Below are positions 23,558-35,286 of a DNA stretch of 64,000 nucleotides, in pieces (position 1 is the stretch's first letter; every line of letters starts with the position of its first letter). The translations under genes were made by a program, and so were the position numbers. Under the pieces are notes generated by a model. The model had not been told where the DNA came from and ran no database searches. It saw only the letters and a list, made by a program, of their open reading frames with translations. The stretch spans positions 1 through 64,000 of the forward strand of contig CP031970.1 of NCBI GenBank assembly GCA_022354845.1, given 5' to 3'. Origin of the DNA: Streptococcus suis. Lineage in GTDB: Bacteria; Bacillota; Bacilli; Lactobacillales; Streptococcaceae.

Positions 23558-24382
23558 ATGAATAAATTGTCTAAGCTCATCATAGCCTTTTTCGTTTTCC
23601 TAATTCTATCGTTTTCATTGCTGTTTGTTACGACAAGTGGCAGTCATGACATTCCGTTTCTTTCTAGTATTGTTTCTGGAGTCATGACGCCTATAGAAAA
23701 AATTTTTTCACCAACCGTTTCATTTATTACCGCACAAAGAACAAAGATTGAGGATCTTTTTTCTACTTTTAATGAAAATCAAGAATTAAAACAATCTATC
23801 GGTTCACTTGAGAATATTTCTGAGGACAATGAAACTTTACGTTTAGAGAATGAGTCATTAAGAAAGGATTTAGGGATTGTAGCTTCATTTCCTGAAAAAT
23901 CTTTTCTTTCTAGTTTTGTTTTAGTTAGAAATCCTGTATCTTGGACTGAACAATTGATTATCGATGCTGGAACTGAACAGGGTGTTGTTGAAAATATGTT
24001 AGTTGTAGCGAATGGTGGGCTTGCTGGGATAGTTACAAATGTTGAGTCTTCTTCTGCTAATGTTAAATTGTTAACTAATTCTGATGAATTTACTAAAATA
24101 CCAGTTAAAATTTCAACTCAATCTGGTGATATTTATGGTATTTTGTCTGGTTATGATTCAGATTCAAATAGTTTTGTTGTGAATCAACTTAATTCTATGG
24201 ATGAAATTAAAATTGATAGTAATGTTGTAACTAGCGATTTAGCAGGGACAACACCTGCAAATATTCAAGTTGGGAAAGTCAAATCTATTAGTTCAACAAG
24301 CAATAATTTGAATAGAGAAGTTTTTATTGAGCCAACTACCGATTTTTCTGAGATTTATTCGGTCTTATTAGTGGAGGAATAA
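23558..24382 (+). CDS. mreC: Cell shape-determining protein MreC
   Basis: Bitopic scaffold of the peripheral peptidoglycan machine. The 274 residues have an N-terminal membrane helix (about 7-26), a coiled coil (about 65-105) and the MreC beta domains. Streptococci lack MreB, so MreCD act with RodA/PBP2b. mreD follows after one base; pcsB, another cell-wall gene, is next. Confidence 0.95.
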   Translation: MNKLSKLIIAFFVFLILSFSLLFVTTSGSHDIPFLSSIVSGVMTPIEKIFSPTVSFITAQRTKIEDLFSTFNENQELKQSIGSLENISEDNETLRLENESLRKDLGIVASFPEKSFLSSFVLVRNPVSWTEQLIIDAGTEQGVVENMLVVANGGLAGIVTNVESSSANVKLLTNSDEFTKIPVKISTQSGDIYGILSGYDSDSNSFVVNQLNSMDEIKIDSNVVTSDLAGTTPANIQVGKVKSISSTSNNLNREVFIEPTTDFSEIYSVLLVEE

Positions 24383-24383
24383 T

Positions 24384-24899
24384 ATGAAATATAGCTCATT
24401 ACGCTTATTAGTTTTTCCTTTTTTATTCTTCATTTTTTTGATTGATAGCCAGTTATCAACTTTATTTACTACAGTTTCTTTTAGTCATTTTTCTATTTCG
24501 AGCCATCTTTTGCTTTTAGCTGGTCTGTATCTAATTGACCTCATTTCTTTGCCATCGTCCCTATTTATTTTTATTGTACTCGGTTTAATTTATGACCAAT
24601 ATTATCTGAATATCCTTGGAATTGCAACTACAATTTTTCCTCTCTTGATATTTGTTATCTATTATTTCTACAAATCTTTCGAACGCAATTGGTTCGTTGA
24701 TTTACTAGTTTTTTTGGTGTTAATCTTCTATTTTGAATTTGTTAGTTATTTGTTTGCTAGGATTTTTCATCTGACGAATTTGTCAGTCTTTATTTTTACT
24801 TTTTATAATCTACTACCTAGTTTAATCATAAATAGTGTTATGTATTGTCTAGGAAGACCGGTTTTTAAGCGTTTTTTTGACATTACATATAAGACATAA
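24384..24899 (+). CDS. mreD: Rod shape-determining protein MreD
   Basis: Highly hydrophobic 171-residue protein with about five membrane helices, the MreD pattern. It works with MreC in septal/peripheral wall synthesis. It starts two bases after the mreC stop, so the two form one operon ending in the hairpin at 24913. Confidence 0.92.
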   Translation: MKYSSLRLLVFPFLFFIFLIDSQLSTLFTTVSFSHFSISSHLLLLAGLYLIDLISLPSSLFIFIVLGLIYDQYYLNILGIATTIFPLLIFVIYYFYKSFERNWFVDLLVFLVLIFYFEFVSYLFARIFHLTNLSVFIFTFYNLLPSLIINSVMYCLGRPVFKRFFDITYKT

Positions 24900-24912
24900 A
24901 AATGTAATAATT

Positions 24913-24938
24913 GCGTAATATTATTACGCTATTTTTTT
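24913..24938 (+). terminator. Terminator after mreD
   Basis: GCGTAAT (24913-24919) and ATTACGC (24923-24929) form a short tight stem followed by TATTTTTTT. The left part also resembles a WalR/VicR box (TGTAAT-N5-CGTAAT, 24903-24919). Confidence 0.8.
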
Positions 24939-24983
24939 GTTAAAATGATAGAGTCAGAATATGAAAGAGGAGTCTAATTTAGT

Positions 24984-26222
24984 ATGAAGAAAAAAATCTT
25001 AGCTACATTGATGTTAAGTACTGTTGTTTTATCGAATGTTAGCTATGTGGCTGTGATTAGCGCAAATGATATTGATAGTCAGATTGAAGCTAAAAACCAA
25101 GAAATTAGTAGTCTCACTGAACAGCAAGCAGCTGCACAACAACAAGTTGATAATATTCAAGGTCAGGTTGACGAAATTGTTGCTGAGCAGGCTAAATTAA
25201 ATGAAGAAAATTCTCGTTTAGAAAGTGAATCTGCATCATTAGCGGCTGAAATTGAACGTTTGTCTGCTGATATTGTGTCTCGTGATGGTGCATTGAAAGA
25301 ACAAGCTCGTAGCGCACAAGTTGATGCTTCAGCATCTAGTTACATCAATACTATTTTAGATTCAAAATCAATTGTTGATGCAGTGTCACGTGTGAATGCT
25401 ATGCGTGAAATTGTTACTGCTAATAATCGTATGTTAGAGCAACAAAAAACTGATAAGGAAGCTATTGTAGAAAAACAAAAGGCAAACCAAGAAGCAATTA
25501 AGACTTTGGCGGCTAATCGTCAAAAACTTGAAGATGATGCTCAAGTTTTGGAAGTACGTCAGGCTGAGTTAAAAGCGGCTCAATTGAATCTTGCGGCAGA
25601 AAAAGCGACTGCTGAAGATGAGAAGTCAGCGTTGTTGGCAGAAAAAACTGCTGCTGAAGAGGCGGCTCGTCAGGCTGCAGCTCGTCAAGCGGCATATGAA
25701 GCTCAACAAGTTGCTTTGGCTCAACAACAGGCAGTCTCAATTGTTTCAACACCTGTTGCACAATCTAGTACTGAAACAGTTGTAACTTCTTCTCAAAGTC
25801 AAGTAGTTGAACAATCAACAACTGTATCAACACCTTCAAATTCATCCTCTTCGTCTTCATCAGCAGCATCTAATAATGCAAGATACAATGCTTCATCTTA
25901 TCCTGTAGGTGAATGTACATGGGGTGTTAAATCTCAACTGTCATGGGTTGGTCCTTATTGGGGTAATGCTAACCAGTGGGTTGCATCAGCACGTGCAGAA
26001 GGTTTTAGTGTTGGGACAACTCCGCAAGTTGGAGCAGTTGCTGTTTGGGTTGGTGGAGCATATGGACATGTGGCTTTAGTTAGTGCTGTTGAAAGTTCTA
26101 CAAACATTCAAGTCTCAGAGTCCAACTATATGGGTCGTCGTTATATTGGTAACCACCGCGGTTGGTTTAATCCTACGACAACTTCTGAAGGTACAGTTTA
26201 TTATATTTATCCTTCATATTGA
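24984..26222 (+). CDS. pcsB: Peptidoglycan hydrolase PcsB (CHAP domain, coiled coil)
   Basis: Secreted amidase/endopeptidase needed for daughter-cell separation, gated by FtsEX. The 412 residues begin with a signal peptide (about 1-27), then a long coiled coil (about 30-245), an Ala/Gln/Ser-rich linker (about 246-300) and a C-terminal CHAP domain with catalytic C311 and H362. The family is about this length. GAGGAG precedes the ATG. In pneumococcus pcsB is the key target of WalRK (VicRK); a one-mismatch WalR-like box lies upstream but overlaps the mreD terminator. Confidence 0.95.
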   Translation: MKKKILATLMLSTVVLSNVSYVAVISANDIDSQIEAKNQEISSLTEQQAAAQQQVDNIQGQVDEIVAEQAKLNEENSRLESESASLAAEIERLSADIVSRDGALKEQARSAQVDASASSYINTILDSKSIVDAVSRVNAMREIVTANNRMLEQQKTDKEAIVEKQKANQEAIKTLAANRQKLEDDAQVLEVRQAELKAAQLNLAAEKATAEDEKSALLAEKTAAEEAARQAAARQAAYEAQQVALAQQQAVSIVSTPVAQSSTETVVTSSQSQVVEQSTTVSTPSNSSSSSSSAASNNARYNASSYPVGECTWGVKSQLSWVGPYWGNANQWVASARAEGFSVGTTPQVGAVAVWVGGAYGHVALVSAVESSTNIQVSESNYMGRRYIGNHRGWFNPTTTSEGTVYYIYPSY

Positions 26223-26236
26223 TTTGTTATTTTTAT

Positions 26237-26268
26237 TAGAGCGTAATCATTGTGCGCTCTATTTTTTA
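26237..26268 (+). terminator. Terminator after pcsB
   Basis: TAGAGCG (26237-26243) pairs with CGCTCTA (26255-26261), then a T run. Confidence 0.85.
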
Positions 26269-26327
26269 TTGAAAAATGAAGTAAAAAACGTTAAAATAGT
26301 AATGGTAGAAAAATATAGGAGGCAGTC

Positions 26328-27293
26328 ATGTCGTTTACTGACTTAAAATTGTTCGCACTATCATCTAATCAAAAGTTAGCAGAGAAAGTGTCACACATCA
26401 TAGGGATCCCATTAGGAAAATCAAGTGTTCGTCAATTTTCAGATGGTGAGATTCAAGTCAATATTGAAGAGTCTATCCGTGGTACGCATGTGTTCATTCT
26501 TCAATCAACTAGCTCACCAGTCAATGATAACTTAATGGAAATTTTGATTATGGTAGATGCTCTAAAGCGTGCATCTGCAGAATCAGTAAACGTTGTTATG
26601 CCTTACTATGGTTATGCACGTCAAGACCGTAAAGCACGTGCACGTGAGCCAATCACTTCTAAATTGGTTGCAAATATGTTACAGACAGCCGGAGTTGATC
26701 GCTTGTTAACGATTGATTTACATGCCGCGCAAATTCAAGGTTTCTTTGATATTCCTGTTGATCATTTGATGGGAGCTCCTTTAATTGGTGATTATTTTGA
26801 GCGTCGTGGTATGGTAGGAGATGGCTATGTGGTTGTATCTCCAGACCATGGTGGTGTGACTCGTGCTCGTAAATTAGCTCAATTCTTAAAGACTCCGATT
26901 GCAATCATTGATAAACGGCGTAGCATTGATAAGATGAATACATCAGAAGTTATGAATATTATTGGTGATGTTGAAGGGAAAACCTGTATTTTAATTGATG
27001 ATATGATTGATACAGCAGGTACGATTTGTCATGCTGCAGATGCATTAGCAGAAGCGGGTGCAACAGCTGTCTATGCTTCTTGTACTCACCCGGTTTTATC
27101 AGGACCAGCGATGGATAACATTAGTAAATCAGCTATTAAGAAATTAGTTGTTTTGGATACAATAGAGATTGCTGAGGATCGCTTGATTGACAAGATTGAA
27201 CATATTTCGACAGCTGAATTATTGGCAGAAGCGATTATTCGTATTCATGAAAAACGTCCACTGTCACCTTTGTTTGAAACAAGTCGTGGTTAA
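26328..27293 (+). CDS. prs: Ribose-phosphate pyrophosphokinase
   Basis: Makes PRPP from ribose-5-phosphate and ATP, feeding the purine genes downstream, pyrimidines, His and Trp. The 321 residues include the ATP loop region [15 protein letters not shown], the pyrophosphate-binding [11 protein letters not shown], and the PRPP motif [17 protein letters not shown] lies upstream. It is a single-gene unit between two terminators. Confidence 0.97.
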   Translation: MSFTDLKLFALSSNQKLAEKVSHIIGIPLGKSSVRQFSDGEIQVNIEESIRGTHVFILQSTSSPVNDNLMEILIMVDALKRASAESVNVVMPYYGYARQDRKARAREPITSKLVANMLQTAGVDRLLTIDLHAAQIQGFFDIPVDHLMGAPLIGDYFERRGMVGDGYVVVSPDHGGVTRARKLAQFLKTPIAIIDKRRSIDKMNTSEVMNIIGDVEGKTCILIDDMIDTAGTICHAADALAEAGATAVYASCTHPVLSGPAMDNISKSAIKKLVVLDTIEIAEDRLIDKIEHISTAELLAEAIIRIHEKRPLSPLFETSRG

Positions 27294-27298
27294 TACGT

Positions 27299-27328
27299 AA
27301 AAGAAGAGTTAAATGACTCTTCTTTTTT
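27299..27328 (+). terminator. Terminator after prs
   Basis: AAAAGAAGAGT (27299-27309) and ACTCTTCTTTT (27315-27325) form an 11-bp stem with a U-rich 3' side. Confidence 0.85.
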
Positions 27329-27382
27329 ACATTTATTTGGAAATTATATTATAATAGTTCTATATGTTTTTGAGGTGACAGT

Positions 27383-28561
27383 ATGGATTTATTAAATCGT
27401 TTCAATAAAAATTTAAATCGAATCGAGGTATCAATGATTCGTCAATTTGATCAGTCAATTTCTGATGTGCCTGGGATTTTAAAACTGACCTTGGGAGAGC
27501 CTGATTTTACAACACCGGATCATGTAAAAGAGGCAGCAAAAGCGGCAATTGATGCGAACCAAAGTTACTATACAGGTATGGCTGGACTGCTGGATTTGCG
27601 TGAAGCTGCGGCTGAATTTGTAGCTAAAAAATACAATTTAACTTACAATCCAAATACTGAGGTTTTATCAACAATCGGTGCGACCGAGGCTTTATCAGCT
27701 AGTTTAGTGGCCATTTTGGAGGCCGGTGATACTGTTATCCTGCCTGCTCCTGCCTACCCTGGTTATGAACCTATTGTCAATATGGTAGGGGCAGACATCG
27801 TTGAAATCGATACGACTGCTAATGATTTTGTATTGACACCTGAGATGTTGGAAGAGGCGATTATTGAGCAGGGGGATAAGCTAAAAGCTATCATTCTCAA
27901 CTATCCTGCCAATCCAACGGGTGTGACTTACTCACGGGAGCAAATTCAGGCTTTTGCGGATGTCATTCGGAAGTATCCAATTTTTGTCTTGTCTGATGAG
28001 GTTTATGCAGAGTTGACTTATACTGGTCAGCAACATACATCAATTGCAGAATTTTTACCAGAGCAAACCATTTTGATTCAAGGACTTTCTAAATCTCATG
28101 CTATGACGGGATGGCGGATTGGCTTGATTATGAGTCAGGCTCCGATTATTGCTCAAATAATTAAAAGTCACCAGTATCTAGTAACAGCTGCAGCGACAGC
28201 TATGCAATATGGTGCAGTGGAGGCCTTAAAAAATGGTAAGGATGATGCCTTACCGATGCGGGCGGAATATGTCAAGCGTCGGGATTATATCATCGAAAAG
28301 ATGACTGACTTGGGCTTTAAGATTATCAAACCTGATGGTGCTTTTTATATCTTTGCCAAAATACCTGCAGAATACAATCAGGATTCATTTAGTTTTTTAC
28401 AGGATTTTGCTAAGAAAAAAGCAGTTGCCTTTATTCCAGGTGCAGCTTTCGGTAAATACGGGGAAGGGTATGTACGTATTTCTTATGCGGCAAGTATGGA
28501 AACAATTCAAACAGCTATGGCTCGTTTGAAAGAATATCTTAAAGAAAATGGAACGAATTGA
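27383..28561 (+). CDS. Class I pyridoxal-phosphate aminotransferase (aromatic/aspartate type)
   Basis: The 392-residue fold type I aminotransferase has PLP lysine K237 in [12 protein letters not shown] and the NYPANPTG motif near residue 173-180. Related streptococcal genes next to recO are annotated as aromatic aminotransferase (araT) or patA; substrate choice is not clear from sequence. The last codons overlap recO by 14 bases, so the aminotransferase, recO, plsX and acpP form one overlapping unit. Confidence 0.9.
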   Translation: MDLLNRFNKNLNRIEVSMIRQFDQSISDVPGILKLTLGEPDFTTPDHVKEAAKAAIDANQSYYTGMAGLLDLREAAAEFVAKKYNLTYNPNTEVLSTIGATEALSASLVAILEAGDTVILPAPAYPGYEPIVNMVGADIVEIDTTANDFVLTPEMLEEAIIEQGDKLKAIILNYPANPTGVTYSREQIQAFADVIRKYPIFVLSDEVYAELTYTGQQHTSIAEFLPEQTILIQGLSKSHAMTGWRIGLIMSQAPIIAQIIKSHQYLVTAAATAMQYGAVEALKNGKDDALPMRAEYVKRRDYIIEKMTDLGFKIIKPDGAFYIFAKIPAEYNQDSFSFLQDFAKKKAVAFIPGAAFGKYGEGYVRISYAASMETIQTAMARLKEYLKENGTN

Positions 28562-29330
28562 AACCAGAGGAATCGTCCTTTATAATCAAGATTTCCGAGA
28601 AGATGATAAACTGGTCAAAATCTTTACCGAGAAGTCTGGCAAGCGAATGTTTTTCGTGAAACATGCCTCTAAGTCCAAGTTGGTAGCCTCTATTCAGCCG
28701 TTGACACATGCGGATTTTATTGTCAAAATTAATGATGATGGTTTGTCTTATATAGAAGATTTTCATCAGGTACAGCCATTTAAATCAATTAACGGTGATA
28801 TTTTCAAGCTCAGCTACGCCACCTATATATTAGCTTTGGCAGATGCGGCCTTGCAGGACAAGGTTTATGATCCAGCTCTTTTTGCTTTCTTGGTCAAAAC
28901 CTTGGACTTGATGGAGTCGGGTCTGGATTATGAAATTTTAACCAATATCTTTGAAATTCAGCTATTGGGTCGATTTGGTGTTAGTTTGAATTTTCATGAG
29001 TGTGCTTTCTGTCATCGAGTAGGTCAGCCTTTTGACTATTCCTACAAGTACAGCGGGGTCTTATGTCCGCAACACTATCAACAAGATGAACGACGGGCTT
29101 ATCTGGATCCTAATGTTCCCTATTTACTTGATCAATTTCAGGCTATTTCCTTTGATGAGCTGGAAACCATTTCCATCAAGCCTGAGATGAAACGCAAATT
29201 ACGTTTTTTTATTGACCAGTTGTATGAAGAATATGTGGGGATTCACTTGAAATCAAAGAAATTTATAGATGATTTGTCTTCTTGGGGGCAGATTATGAAA
29301 CCAAGAACAGAAAATGAGGAAACAGAATGA
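28548..29330 (+). CDS. recO: DNA repair protein RecO
   Basis: RecF-pathway mediator that loads RecA on SSB-coated DNA. The 260 residues have an N-terminal OB fold and a zinc site formed by CAFC (near 151-154) with a later CPQHY. It overlaps the aminotransferase upstream and plsX by four bases (ATGA) downstream. Confidence 0.95.
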   Translation: MERIETRGIVLYNQDFREDDKLVKIFTEKSGKRMFFVKHASKSKLVASIQPLTHADFIVKINDDGLSYIEDFHQVQPFKSINGDIFKLSYATYILALADAALQDKVYDPALFAFLVKTLDLMESGLDYEILTNIFEIQLLGRFGVSLNFHECAFCHRVGQPFDYSYKYSGVLCPQHYQQDERRAYLDPNVPYLLDQFQAISFDELETISIKPEMKRKLRFFIDQLYEEYVGIHLKSKKFIDDLSSWGQIMKPRTENEETE

Positions 29331-30334
29331 AACGTATTGCAGTAGATGCTATGGGTGGGGACCATGCCCCTCAGGCAGTGGTAGAAGGTGTCAATCAAGC
29401 TTTGGCTACCTTTCCAGATATTGAAATTCAGCTCTATGGCGATGAGGCAAAAATCAAGAATTATTTGACAGCGAAAGAACGTGTCAGCATTGTCCATACG
29501 ACTGAGAAAATCAATTCAGATGATGAGCCTGTCAAGGCCATTCGTCGGAAGAAAGAGGCTTCTATGGTCCTAGCAACCAAGGCTGTCAAGGATGGCCAAG
29601 CAGATGCGGTCTTGTCAGCTGGAAATACAGGTGCTCTTTTGGCGGCAGGCGTCTTTGTGGTCGGTCGCATCAAGCACATTGACCGTCCTGGTCTTATGTC
29701 TACCTTGCCGACTATGGACGGTAAGGGATTTGATATGATGGACTTGGGAGCAAATGCTGAAAATACAGCTCATCACCTCTATCAGTATGGTATTCTTGGC
29801 TCATTTTACGCGGAGCACGTGCGTGGTGTCAAACAACCTCGTGTGGGACTTTTGAACAACGGTACGGAAGATACCAAGGGAACTCCAGTTCACCAAGAGG
29901 CCTATAAACTCTTGGCGGAAGACAAGTCAATCAACTTTATCGGCAATGTGGAAGCGCGTGAGTTGCTCAACAGCGTGGCGGATGTGGTCGTGACGGATGG
30001 TTTCACGGGAAACGCTGTGCTGAAAACCATAGAGGGTACAGCAAAATCCATCGTTGGTCAGTTGACTGGCTCAATCAAGAATGGTGGTCTGCGTGCTAAA
30101 ATTGGTGGTCTACTTGTTAAGCCAACCTTGAAAAAGGCGCTTGGTGCTATGGATTACAAAACAGCTGGCGGGGCAGTTTTGCTAGGTCTAAAAGCTCCGG
30201 TTATCAAGGCCCATGGATCCAGCGATGCTCAATCAATTTTCTACACTCTTAAACAGACGCGTTCGATTTTGGAGGCCGGTATTGTGGATAAATCAGTTGC
30301 CAAATTTTCTGTAGTGGAGGAAGACAATGAATAG
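29327..30334 (+). CDS. plsX: Phosphate acyltransferase PlsX
   Basis: Makes acyl-phosphate from acyl-ACP, the first step of phospholipid synthesis with PlsY. The 335 residues start with the family signature [15 protein letters not shown]. It overlaps recO and acpP, coupling it to the acyl carrier gene next door. The G+C of this gene is visibly higher than its neighbours. Confidence 0.97.
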   Translation: MKRIAVDAMGGDHAPQAVVEGVNQALATFPDIEIQLYGDEAKIKNYLTAKERVSIVHTTEKINSDDEPVKAIRRKKEASMVLATKAVKDGQADAVLSAGNTGALLAAGVFVVGRIKHIDRPGLMSTLPTMDGKGFDMMDLGANAENTAHHLYQYGILGSFYAEHVRGVKQPRVGLLNNGTEDTKGTPVHQEAYKLLAEDKSINFIGNVEARELLNSVADVVVTDGFTGNAVLKTIEGTAKSIVGQLTGSIKNGGLRAKIGGLLVKPTLKKALGAMDYKTAGGAVLLGLKAPVIKAHGSSDAQSIFYTLKQTRSILEAGIVDKSVAKFSVVEEDNE

Positions 30335-30575
30335 AGAACAAGTCTATCAGCGGGTTGTTGAATTGATTCAAGATGAAAAAGGTGAGGATTTCGATGTTCA
30401 ACCTGAGTCGACTTTAGCTGATTATATTGCTGCAGATTCTGTTGAAATTATGGAATTTGTGTTAAATTTGGAGGATGAATTTGGAATTGATATTCCAGAT
30501 ACTGCGATTGAGCGCTTTGAAACTCTTTCTGATATTGTTGATTTTGTTTATGAAGAAACACAAAAACGTTCGTAG
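30327..30575 (+). CDS. acpP: Acyl carrier protein
   Basis: The 82-residue acidic four-helix carrier has phosphopantetheine attachment at S38 in ADSVEIMEF (DSV rather than the usual DSL). It is probably the second ACP of the genome, since streptococci have another in the fab cluster. It overlaps plsX by 8 bases. Its stop codon lies inside the terminator stem. Confidence 0.93.
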   Translation: MNREQVYQRVVELIQDEKGEDFDVQPESTLADYIAADSVEIMEFVLNLEDEFGIDIPDTAIERFETLSDIVDFVYEETQKRS

Positions 30576-30592
30576 TTTACGGGCGTTTTTCT
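30562..30592 (+). terminator. Terminator overlapping the end of acpP
   Basis: AAAAACG and CGTTTTT flank an inner CGTA/TACG pair; T run at 30586-30590. Confidence 0.75.
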
Positions 30593-30628
30593 TTACTTTT
30601 ACAGGAAGATTAAGGTATTTCTTGAATA

Positions 30629-30650
30629 TACGAACAAGCTGTGATAAAAT
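30629..30650 (+). promoter_or_regulatory. Candidate purC promoter with PurBox-like sequence
   Basis: TGTGATAAAAT (30640-30650) looks like an extended -10. ATACGAACAAG just upstream is a two-mismatch relative of the PurR box (CCGAACWWT); another GCGAACATT lies at 30680-30688, next to the start codon. Activation of pur genes by PurR is known in lactic cocci; the assignment here is tentative. Confidence 0.3.
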
Positions 30651-30692
30651 AAACAAAAAGGTTAAAATAATTTGTGAAAGGCGAACATTTTT

Positions 30693-31400
30693 ATGAAAAC
30701 AGACCCTATCTATTCAGGAAAAGCTAAAGATATTTTTGCTACAAGCGATGATGATCAAATTGTTGCAGTCTACAAGGATCAGGCAACGGCTTTTAATGGT
30801 GGTAAGAAAGAACAGATTGCTGGGAAGGGTCGGCTTAATAATCTGATTTCTTCACTTATTTTTGAAAAGTTAAATGAGGCTGGTGTAAAAACGCATTTTA
30901 TCAAGCGTTTATCAGATACGGAACAATTAAATGCGAAGGTGGATATCATTCCTCTTGAGGTTGTATTGCGTAATATTACAGCTGGATCATTTTCAAAACG
31001 ATTTGGTGTGGAAGAAGGTATTGAGTTAACTCACCCTATTGTTGAGTTTTACTATAAAAAAGATGAGCTAGATGATCCTTTTATTAATGATGAACATGTT
31101 GCGTTTCTCAATATAGCTAGCCAAGAGGATATTGCTTATATTAAAGAAGAAACTCGCCGAATCAACGTTTTCTTGAAAGAGCTGTTTGCTCAGATTGGTT
31201 TAAAGTTGGTAGATTTCAAATTGGAATTTGGATTTGATAAAACAGGACAAATTATATTGGCTGATGAATTTTCACCAGATAACTGTCGTCTGTGGGATGT
31301 GGATGGAAACCATCTTGATAAAGATGTGTTCCGTCGTGGTCTTGGAGAGTTGACCGATGTTTATGAGGTTGTTTTAGAAAAATTGCAGAGCGTGAAATAG
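30693..31400 (+). CDS. purC: Phosphoribosylaminoimidazole-succinocarboxamide synthase
   Basis: SAICAR synthetase, purine step 7, joining CAIR and aspartate with ATP. The 235 residues match the family, with YSGKAKDIF near the N-terminus and the LVDFKLEFG and [14 protein letters not shown] motifs. It is the first gene of the purine block. Confidence 0.97.
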   Translation: MKTDPIYSGKAKDIFATSDDDQIVAVYKDQATAFNGGKKEQIAGKGRLNNLISSLIFEKLNEAGVKTHFIKRLSDTEQLNAKVDIIPLEVVLRNITAGSFSKRFGVEEGIELTHPIVEFYYKKDELDDPFINDEHVAFLNIASQEDIAYIKEETRRINVFLKELFAQIGLKLVDFKLEFGFDKTGQIILADEFSPDNCRLWDVDGNHLDKDVFRRGLGELTDVYEVVLEKLQSVK

Positions 31401-31520
31401 GGGATTTTAGAAAGGGATTGAAACCGTCCGGAAAATATGATTAGACTGGGAATTCACTAAATGTATTTGGTGATTTCTAAGTGTAAGACAGCTTTTCTTG
31501 TCGGACTTGGTATCTTGAAT

Positions 31521-34500
31521 ATGGCAAAACGTATTTTTGTTGAAAAAAAAGCAGATTTTCAAATTAAGGCAGAAGCTCTTCTCGAAGAATTGGTTCACAA
31601 TTTGCAGTTGACTAGTCTATCCAATCTTCGATTAGTACAGGTATATGATATTTTCAATTTAGAGGAAGAATTGCTTGAACAAGCGATTAAGCATATCTTC
31701 ATGGAACAGGTAACAGATAAGGCGTTGTTGGAAGAAGAACTGGGTTTAGAAAGCTCAGTCTATTTTGCCATTGAGGCTCTCCCTGGTCAATTTGATCAAC
31801 GTGCAGCTAGTAGCCAAGAGGCTCTCCTTTTATTGGGTAGCCGTCAAAATGTACGTGTTCATACTGGTCAGCTTTTTATCTTAAATGGAAATGTACTAGA
31901 AGAAGAATTGGCTGCAATTAAGAATTATCTTCTTAATCCTGTTGATTCTCGTTTCAAAGATATGGAATCGCCTTTGCTGGAACAGGAATTTTCTGTTTCA
32001 GACAGCTCTATTCCAAATTTAGAATTTTTTGAAAACTATAGTGCTGAAGACTTTGCGATGTACAAGCGTGAAGTTGGTTTGGCCATGGAAGTGGAGGATT
32101 TATTATTTATCCAAGACTATTTCAAATCAATCGGTCGAGTGCCAACTGAAACAGAGCTCAAAGTCTTAGATACTTATTGGAGTGACCACTGCCGTCATAC
32201 GACATTTGAAACAGAACTCAGAACGATTGACTTTTCAGCTTCAAAATTCCAAAAGCAATTGCAGGCGACATATGACAAATACATTGCGATGCGATCAGAA
32301 TTAGGTCGATCAGACAAGCCTCAAACTTTAATGGATATGGCTACTATTTTTGGTCGCTATGAGCGTGTGAATGGTCGATTGGATGATATGGAAGTTTCTG
32401 ATGAGATTAACGCTTGTTCAGTAGAAATTGAAGTGGACGTGGATGGAGTGAAGGAACCTTGGCTTCTCATGTTCAAAAATGAAACACATAATCACCCAAC
32501 AGAGATTGAACCTTTTGGTGGGGCAGCAACTTGTATTGGTGGTGCTATCCGTGATCCGTTGTCAGGTCGGTCTTATGTCTATCAGGCAATGCGGATTTCA
32601 GGTGCAGGAGATATCACTCAACCATTAACTGCAACACGTGATGGGAAATTACCACAACAAATCATTTCAAAAACAGCTGCACATGGCTATTCTTCTTACG
32701 GCAACCAAATTGGTCTTGCGACGACCTATGTCCGTGAATACTTCCACCCAGGTTTCGTTGCCAAACGTATGGAACTTGGAGCGGTGATTGGAGCTGCTCC
32801 GAAAGAAAATGTAGTCCGTGAAAAACCGGTGGCTGGTGATGTGGTCATCTTACTTGGTGGTAAAACAGGACGAGATGGTATTGGTGGAGCAACAGGTTCG
32901 TCTAAGGTTCAGACTGTCGAATCGGTCGAAACAGCTGGTGCAGAAGTTCAAAAGGGAAATGCTATTGAAGAACGTAAAATTCAGCGTTTATTCCGAAATG
33001 GACAAGTGACACGTCTGATTAAAAAGTCGAATGACTTTGGTGCAGGGGGTGTCTGTGTAGCGATTGGTGAGTTAGCAGATGGTTTGGAAATAGATTTAGA
33101 TAAGGTGCCACTCAAGTATGCAGGTTTGAATGGAACTGAGATTGCCATTTCAGAATCACAAGAGCGGATGAGTGTAGTCGTTCGTCCAGAGGATGTAGAA
33201 ACTTTTATCGAAGCCTGTCGTGAAGAAAATATCCATGCTGTTGTAGTAGCTAAAGTGACGGATAAACCAAATCTAGTCATGACTTGGAATGGCCAAACGA
33301 TTGTTGATTTGGAACGTTCTTTCCTTGATACAAATGGTGTTCGTGTAGTAGTTGATGCAAAAGTAGTTGACAATGCTGTCAACCTTCCCGAATTACGTCA
33401 GACATCACTTGAAACCCTAGAAGAGGATTTGAAGACAATTCTTTCAGACCTCAATCATGCTAGCCAAAAAGGATTGCAGACTATTTTTGACTCTTCAGTT
33501 GGTCGTTCAACAGTGAATCATCCACTTGGTGGGCGTTATCAGTTGACGCCGACAGAAAGTTCCGTTCAAAAGTTACCTGTCCAAGATGGTGTGACGACAA
33601 CAGCTTCGGTTATGGCGCAAGGGTACAATCCATATTTAGCAGAGTGGTCTCCATATCATGGTGCAGCGTATGCGGTGATTGAAGCAATAGCTCGTTTGGT
33701 TGCAACAGGTGCAAACTGGTCTAAGGCCCGTTTCTCTTATCAAGAGTATTTCCAAAGAATGGATAAACAGGCGGAACGATTTGGACAGCCTGTAGCGGCT
33801 TTACTTGGCTCAATTGAGGCTCAAATTCAGTTAGGTTTACCATCTATTGGGGGTAAGGACTCTATGTCTGGTACCTTTGAAGAACTAACGGTTCCTCCAA
33901 CCCTAGTTGCTTTTGGTGTAACCACTGCAGATAGTCGCAAGGTTCTTTCTCCTGAGTTCAAAACAACCAGTGAGAATATCTATTATCTTCCAGGTCAAAT
34001 TTTATCGGAAGATATAGATTTTACATTCATCAAGTCAAACTTTGAGACTTTTGAAAAATGGCAGAATACTTATTCGATTACAGCAGCAAGTGCTATTAAG
34101 TATGGTGGTGTTTTAGAAAGTATCGCCTTGATGACTTTTGGAAATCAGATTGGTGCGACAATTGAATTAGAAACCGTGGAAACATGTCTGACAGGTCAAT
34201 TAGGTGGTTTTGTCTTTACTTCTACTGAAGAAATTTCAGAAGCAGTGAAAATTGGACAGACGACAGAAGAGTTTGCACTTGTTGTCAATGGTGTCAAGTT
34301 GTTTGGACAAGATGTACAAGCTGCTTTTGAAGGAAAACTTGAAGAGGTCTATCCTACAGAATTTAAACAAAACACTTCTATAGAGGATGTCCCAGCCATT
34401 GCGAAAACAACGATTCGTAGAGCCAAGAAAAAAGTTGATGTTCCACTGGTGTACATTCCAGTTTTCCCGGGAACTAACTCTGAGTATGACTCAGCCAAGG

Positions 34501-35237
34501 CGTTTGAACAAGCTGGTGCCCAGGTAAATCTAGTACCATTTGTTACCTTAGATGGAAAGAGTATGGAACATTCCGTTGACACAATGGTGGACAATATTGA
34601 CAAGGCTAATATTCTTTTCTTTGCAGGTGGTTTTTCAGCAGCAGATGAGCCAGATGGTTCTGCTAAATTTATCGTGACTATCTTGCGAAATGCCAAGGTC
34701 CGTTCAGCTATCGACCAGTTTATCGAAAAAGGTGGTCTCATTATCGGAATCTGTAATGGTTTCCAAGCCCTTGTTAAATCAGGCTTATTACCTTATGGGA
34801 ATTTTGAAGAAGTAGTGGAAACCAGTCCAACTCTCTTCTATAACGATGCTAACCAGCACGTTGCAAAAATAGTTGAGACACGCATTGCTAATGTAAATTC
34901 TCCATGGTTATCAGGGGTTCAAGTTGGAGATATTCACGCTATTCCAGTTTCTCATGGTGAAGGGAAATTTGTAGTTACAGATGAAGAATTTGAAGTCTTG
35001 CGCAACAATGGCCAAATTTTCAGTCAATACGTGGATTTCACTGGTCAACCAAGTATGGATTCAAAATACAATCCAAATGGCTCATATCATGCGATAGAAG
35101 GAATTACTAGTGCCAATGGTCAAATCATTGGGAAAATGGGACATTCAGAGCGTTATGAAACTGGTCTCTTCCAAAATATTCCGGGGAATAAAGACCAGGG
35201 CTTATTTGCATCAGCGGTTCGCTATTTTACAGAATAA
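31521..35237 (+). CDS. purL: Phosphoribosylformylglycinamidine synthase (single-chain)
   Basis: FGAM synthetase, purine step 4. At 1238 residues it is the large fused form, with an N-terminal PurS-like part, two AIRS-type domains and a C-terminal class I glutamine amidotransferase (nucleophile C1078 in GICNGF). The frame is open from 31461, but 31521 is preferred because homologues begin [10 protein letters not shown]. The ribosome binding site at either start is weak. The long form is usual in streptococci; most other Firmicutes use separate PurS, PurQ and PurL. Confidence 0.95.
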   Translation: MAKRIFVEKKADFQIKAEALLEELVHNLQLTSLSNLRLVQVYDIFNLEEELLEQAIKHIFMEQVTDKALLEEELGLESSVYFAIEALPGQFDQRAASSQEALLLLGSRQNVRVHTGQLFILNGNVLEEELAAIKNYLLNPVDSRFKDMESPLLEQEFSVSDSSIPNLEFFENYSAEDFAMYKREVGLAMEVEDLLFIQDYFKSIGRVPTETELKVLDTYWSDHCRHTTFETELRTIDFSASKFQKQLQATYDKYIAMRSELGRSDKPQTLMDMATIFGRYERVNGRLDDMEVSDEINACSVEIEVDVDGVKEPWLLMFKNETHNHPTEIEPFGGAATCIGGAIRDPLSGRSYVYQAMRISGAGDITQPLTATRDGKLPQQIISKTAAHGYSSYGNQIGLATTYVREYFHPGFVAKRMELGAVIGAAPKENVVREKPVAGDVVILLGGKTGRDGIGGATGSSKVQTVESVETAGAEVQKGNAIEERKIQRLFRNGQVTRLIKKSNDFGAGGVCVAIGELADGLEIDLDKVPLKYAGLNGTEIAISESQERMSVVVRPEDVETFIEACREENIHAVVVAKVTDKPNLVMTWNGQTIVDLERSFLDTNGVRVVVDAKVVDNAVNLPELRQTSLETLEEDLKTILSDLNHASQKGLQTIFDSSVGRSTVNHPLGGRYQLTPTESSVQKLPVQDGVTTTASVMAQGYNPYLAEWSPYHGAAYAVIEAIARLVATGANWSKARFSYQEYFQRMDKQAERFGQPVAALLGSIEAQIQLGLPSIGGKDSMSGTFEELTVPPTLVAFGVTTADSRKVLSPEFKTTSENIYYLPGQILSEDIDFTFIKSNFETFEKWQNTYSITAASAIKYGGVLESIALMTFGNQIGATIELETVETCLTGQLGGFVFTSTEEISEAVKIGQTTEEFALVVNGVKLFGQDVQAAFEGKLEEVYPTEFKQNTSIEDVPAIAKTTIRRAKKKVDVPLVYIPVFPGTNSEYDSAKAFEQAGAQVNLVPFVTLDGKSMEHSVDTMVDNIDKANILFFAGGFSAADEPDGSAKFIVTILRNAKVRSAIDQFIEKGGLIIGICNGFQALVKSGLLPYGNFEEVVETSPTLFYNDANQHVAKIVETRIANVNSPWLSGVQVGDIHAIPVSHGEGKFVVTDEEFEVLRNNGQIFSQYVDFTGQPSMDSKYNPNGSYHAIEGITSANGQIIGKMGHSERYETGLFQNIPGNKDQGLFASAVRYFTE

Positions 35238-35286
35238 GAAAGTTCAGCAATCATTCTGGTTGAATAAACATAATAAAGGGAATAAC

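Noticed and set aside
30629-30638. TACGAACA-like octamer upstream of purC as a further cin-box
   Set aside because: One mismatch, no T tract, and an ordinary extended -10 follows; a PurBox-like reading fits better.
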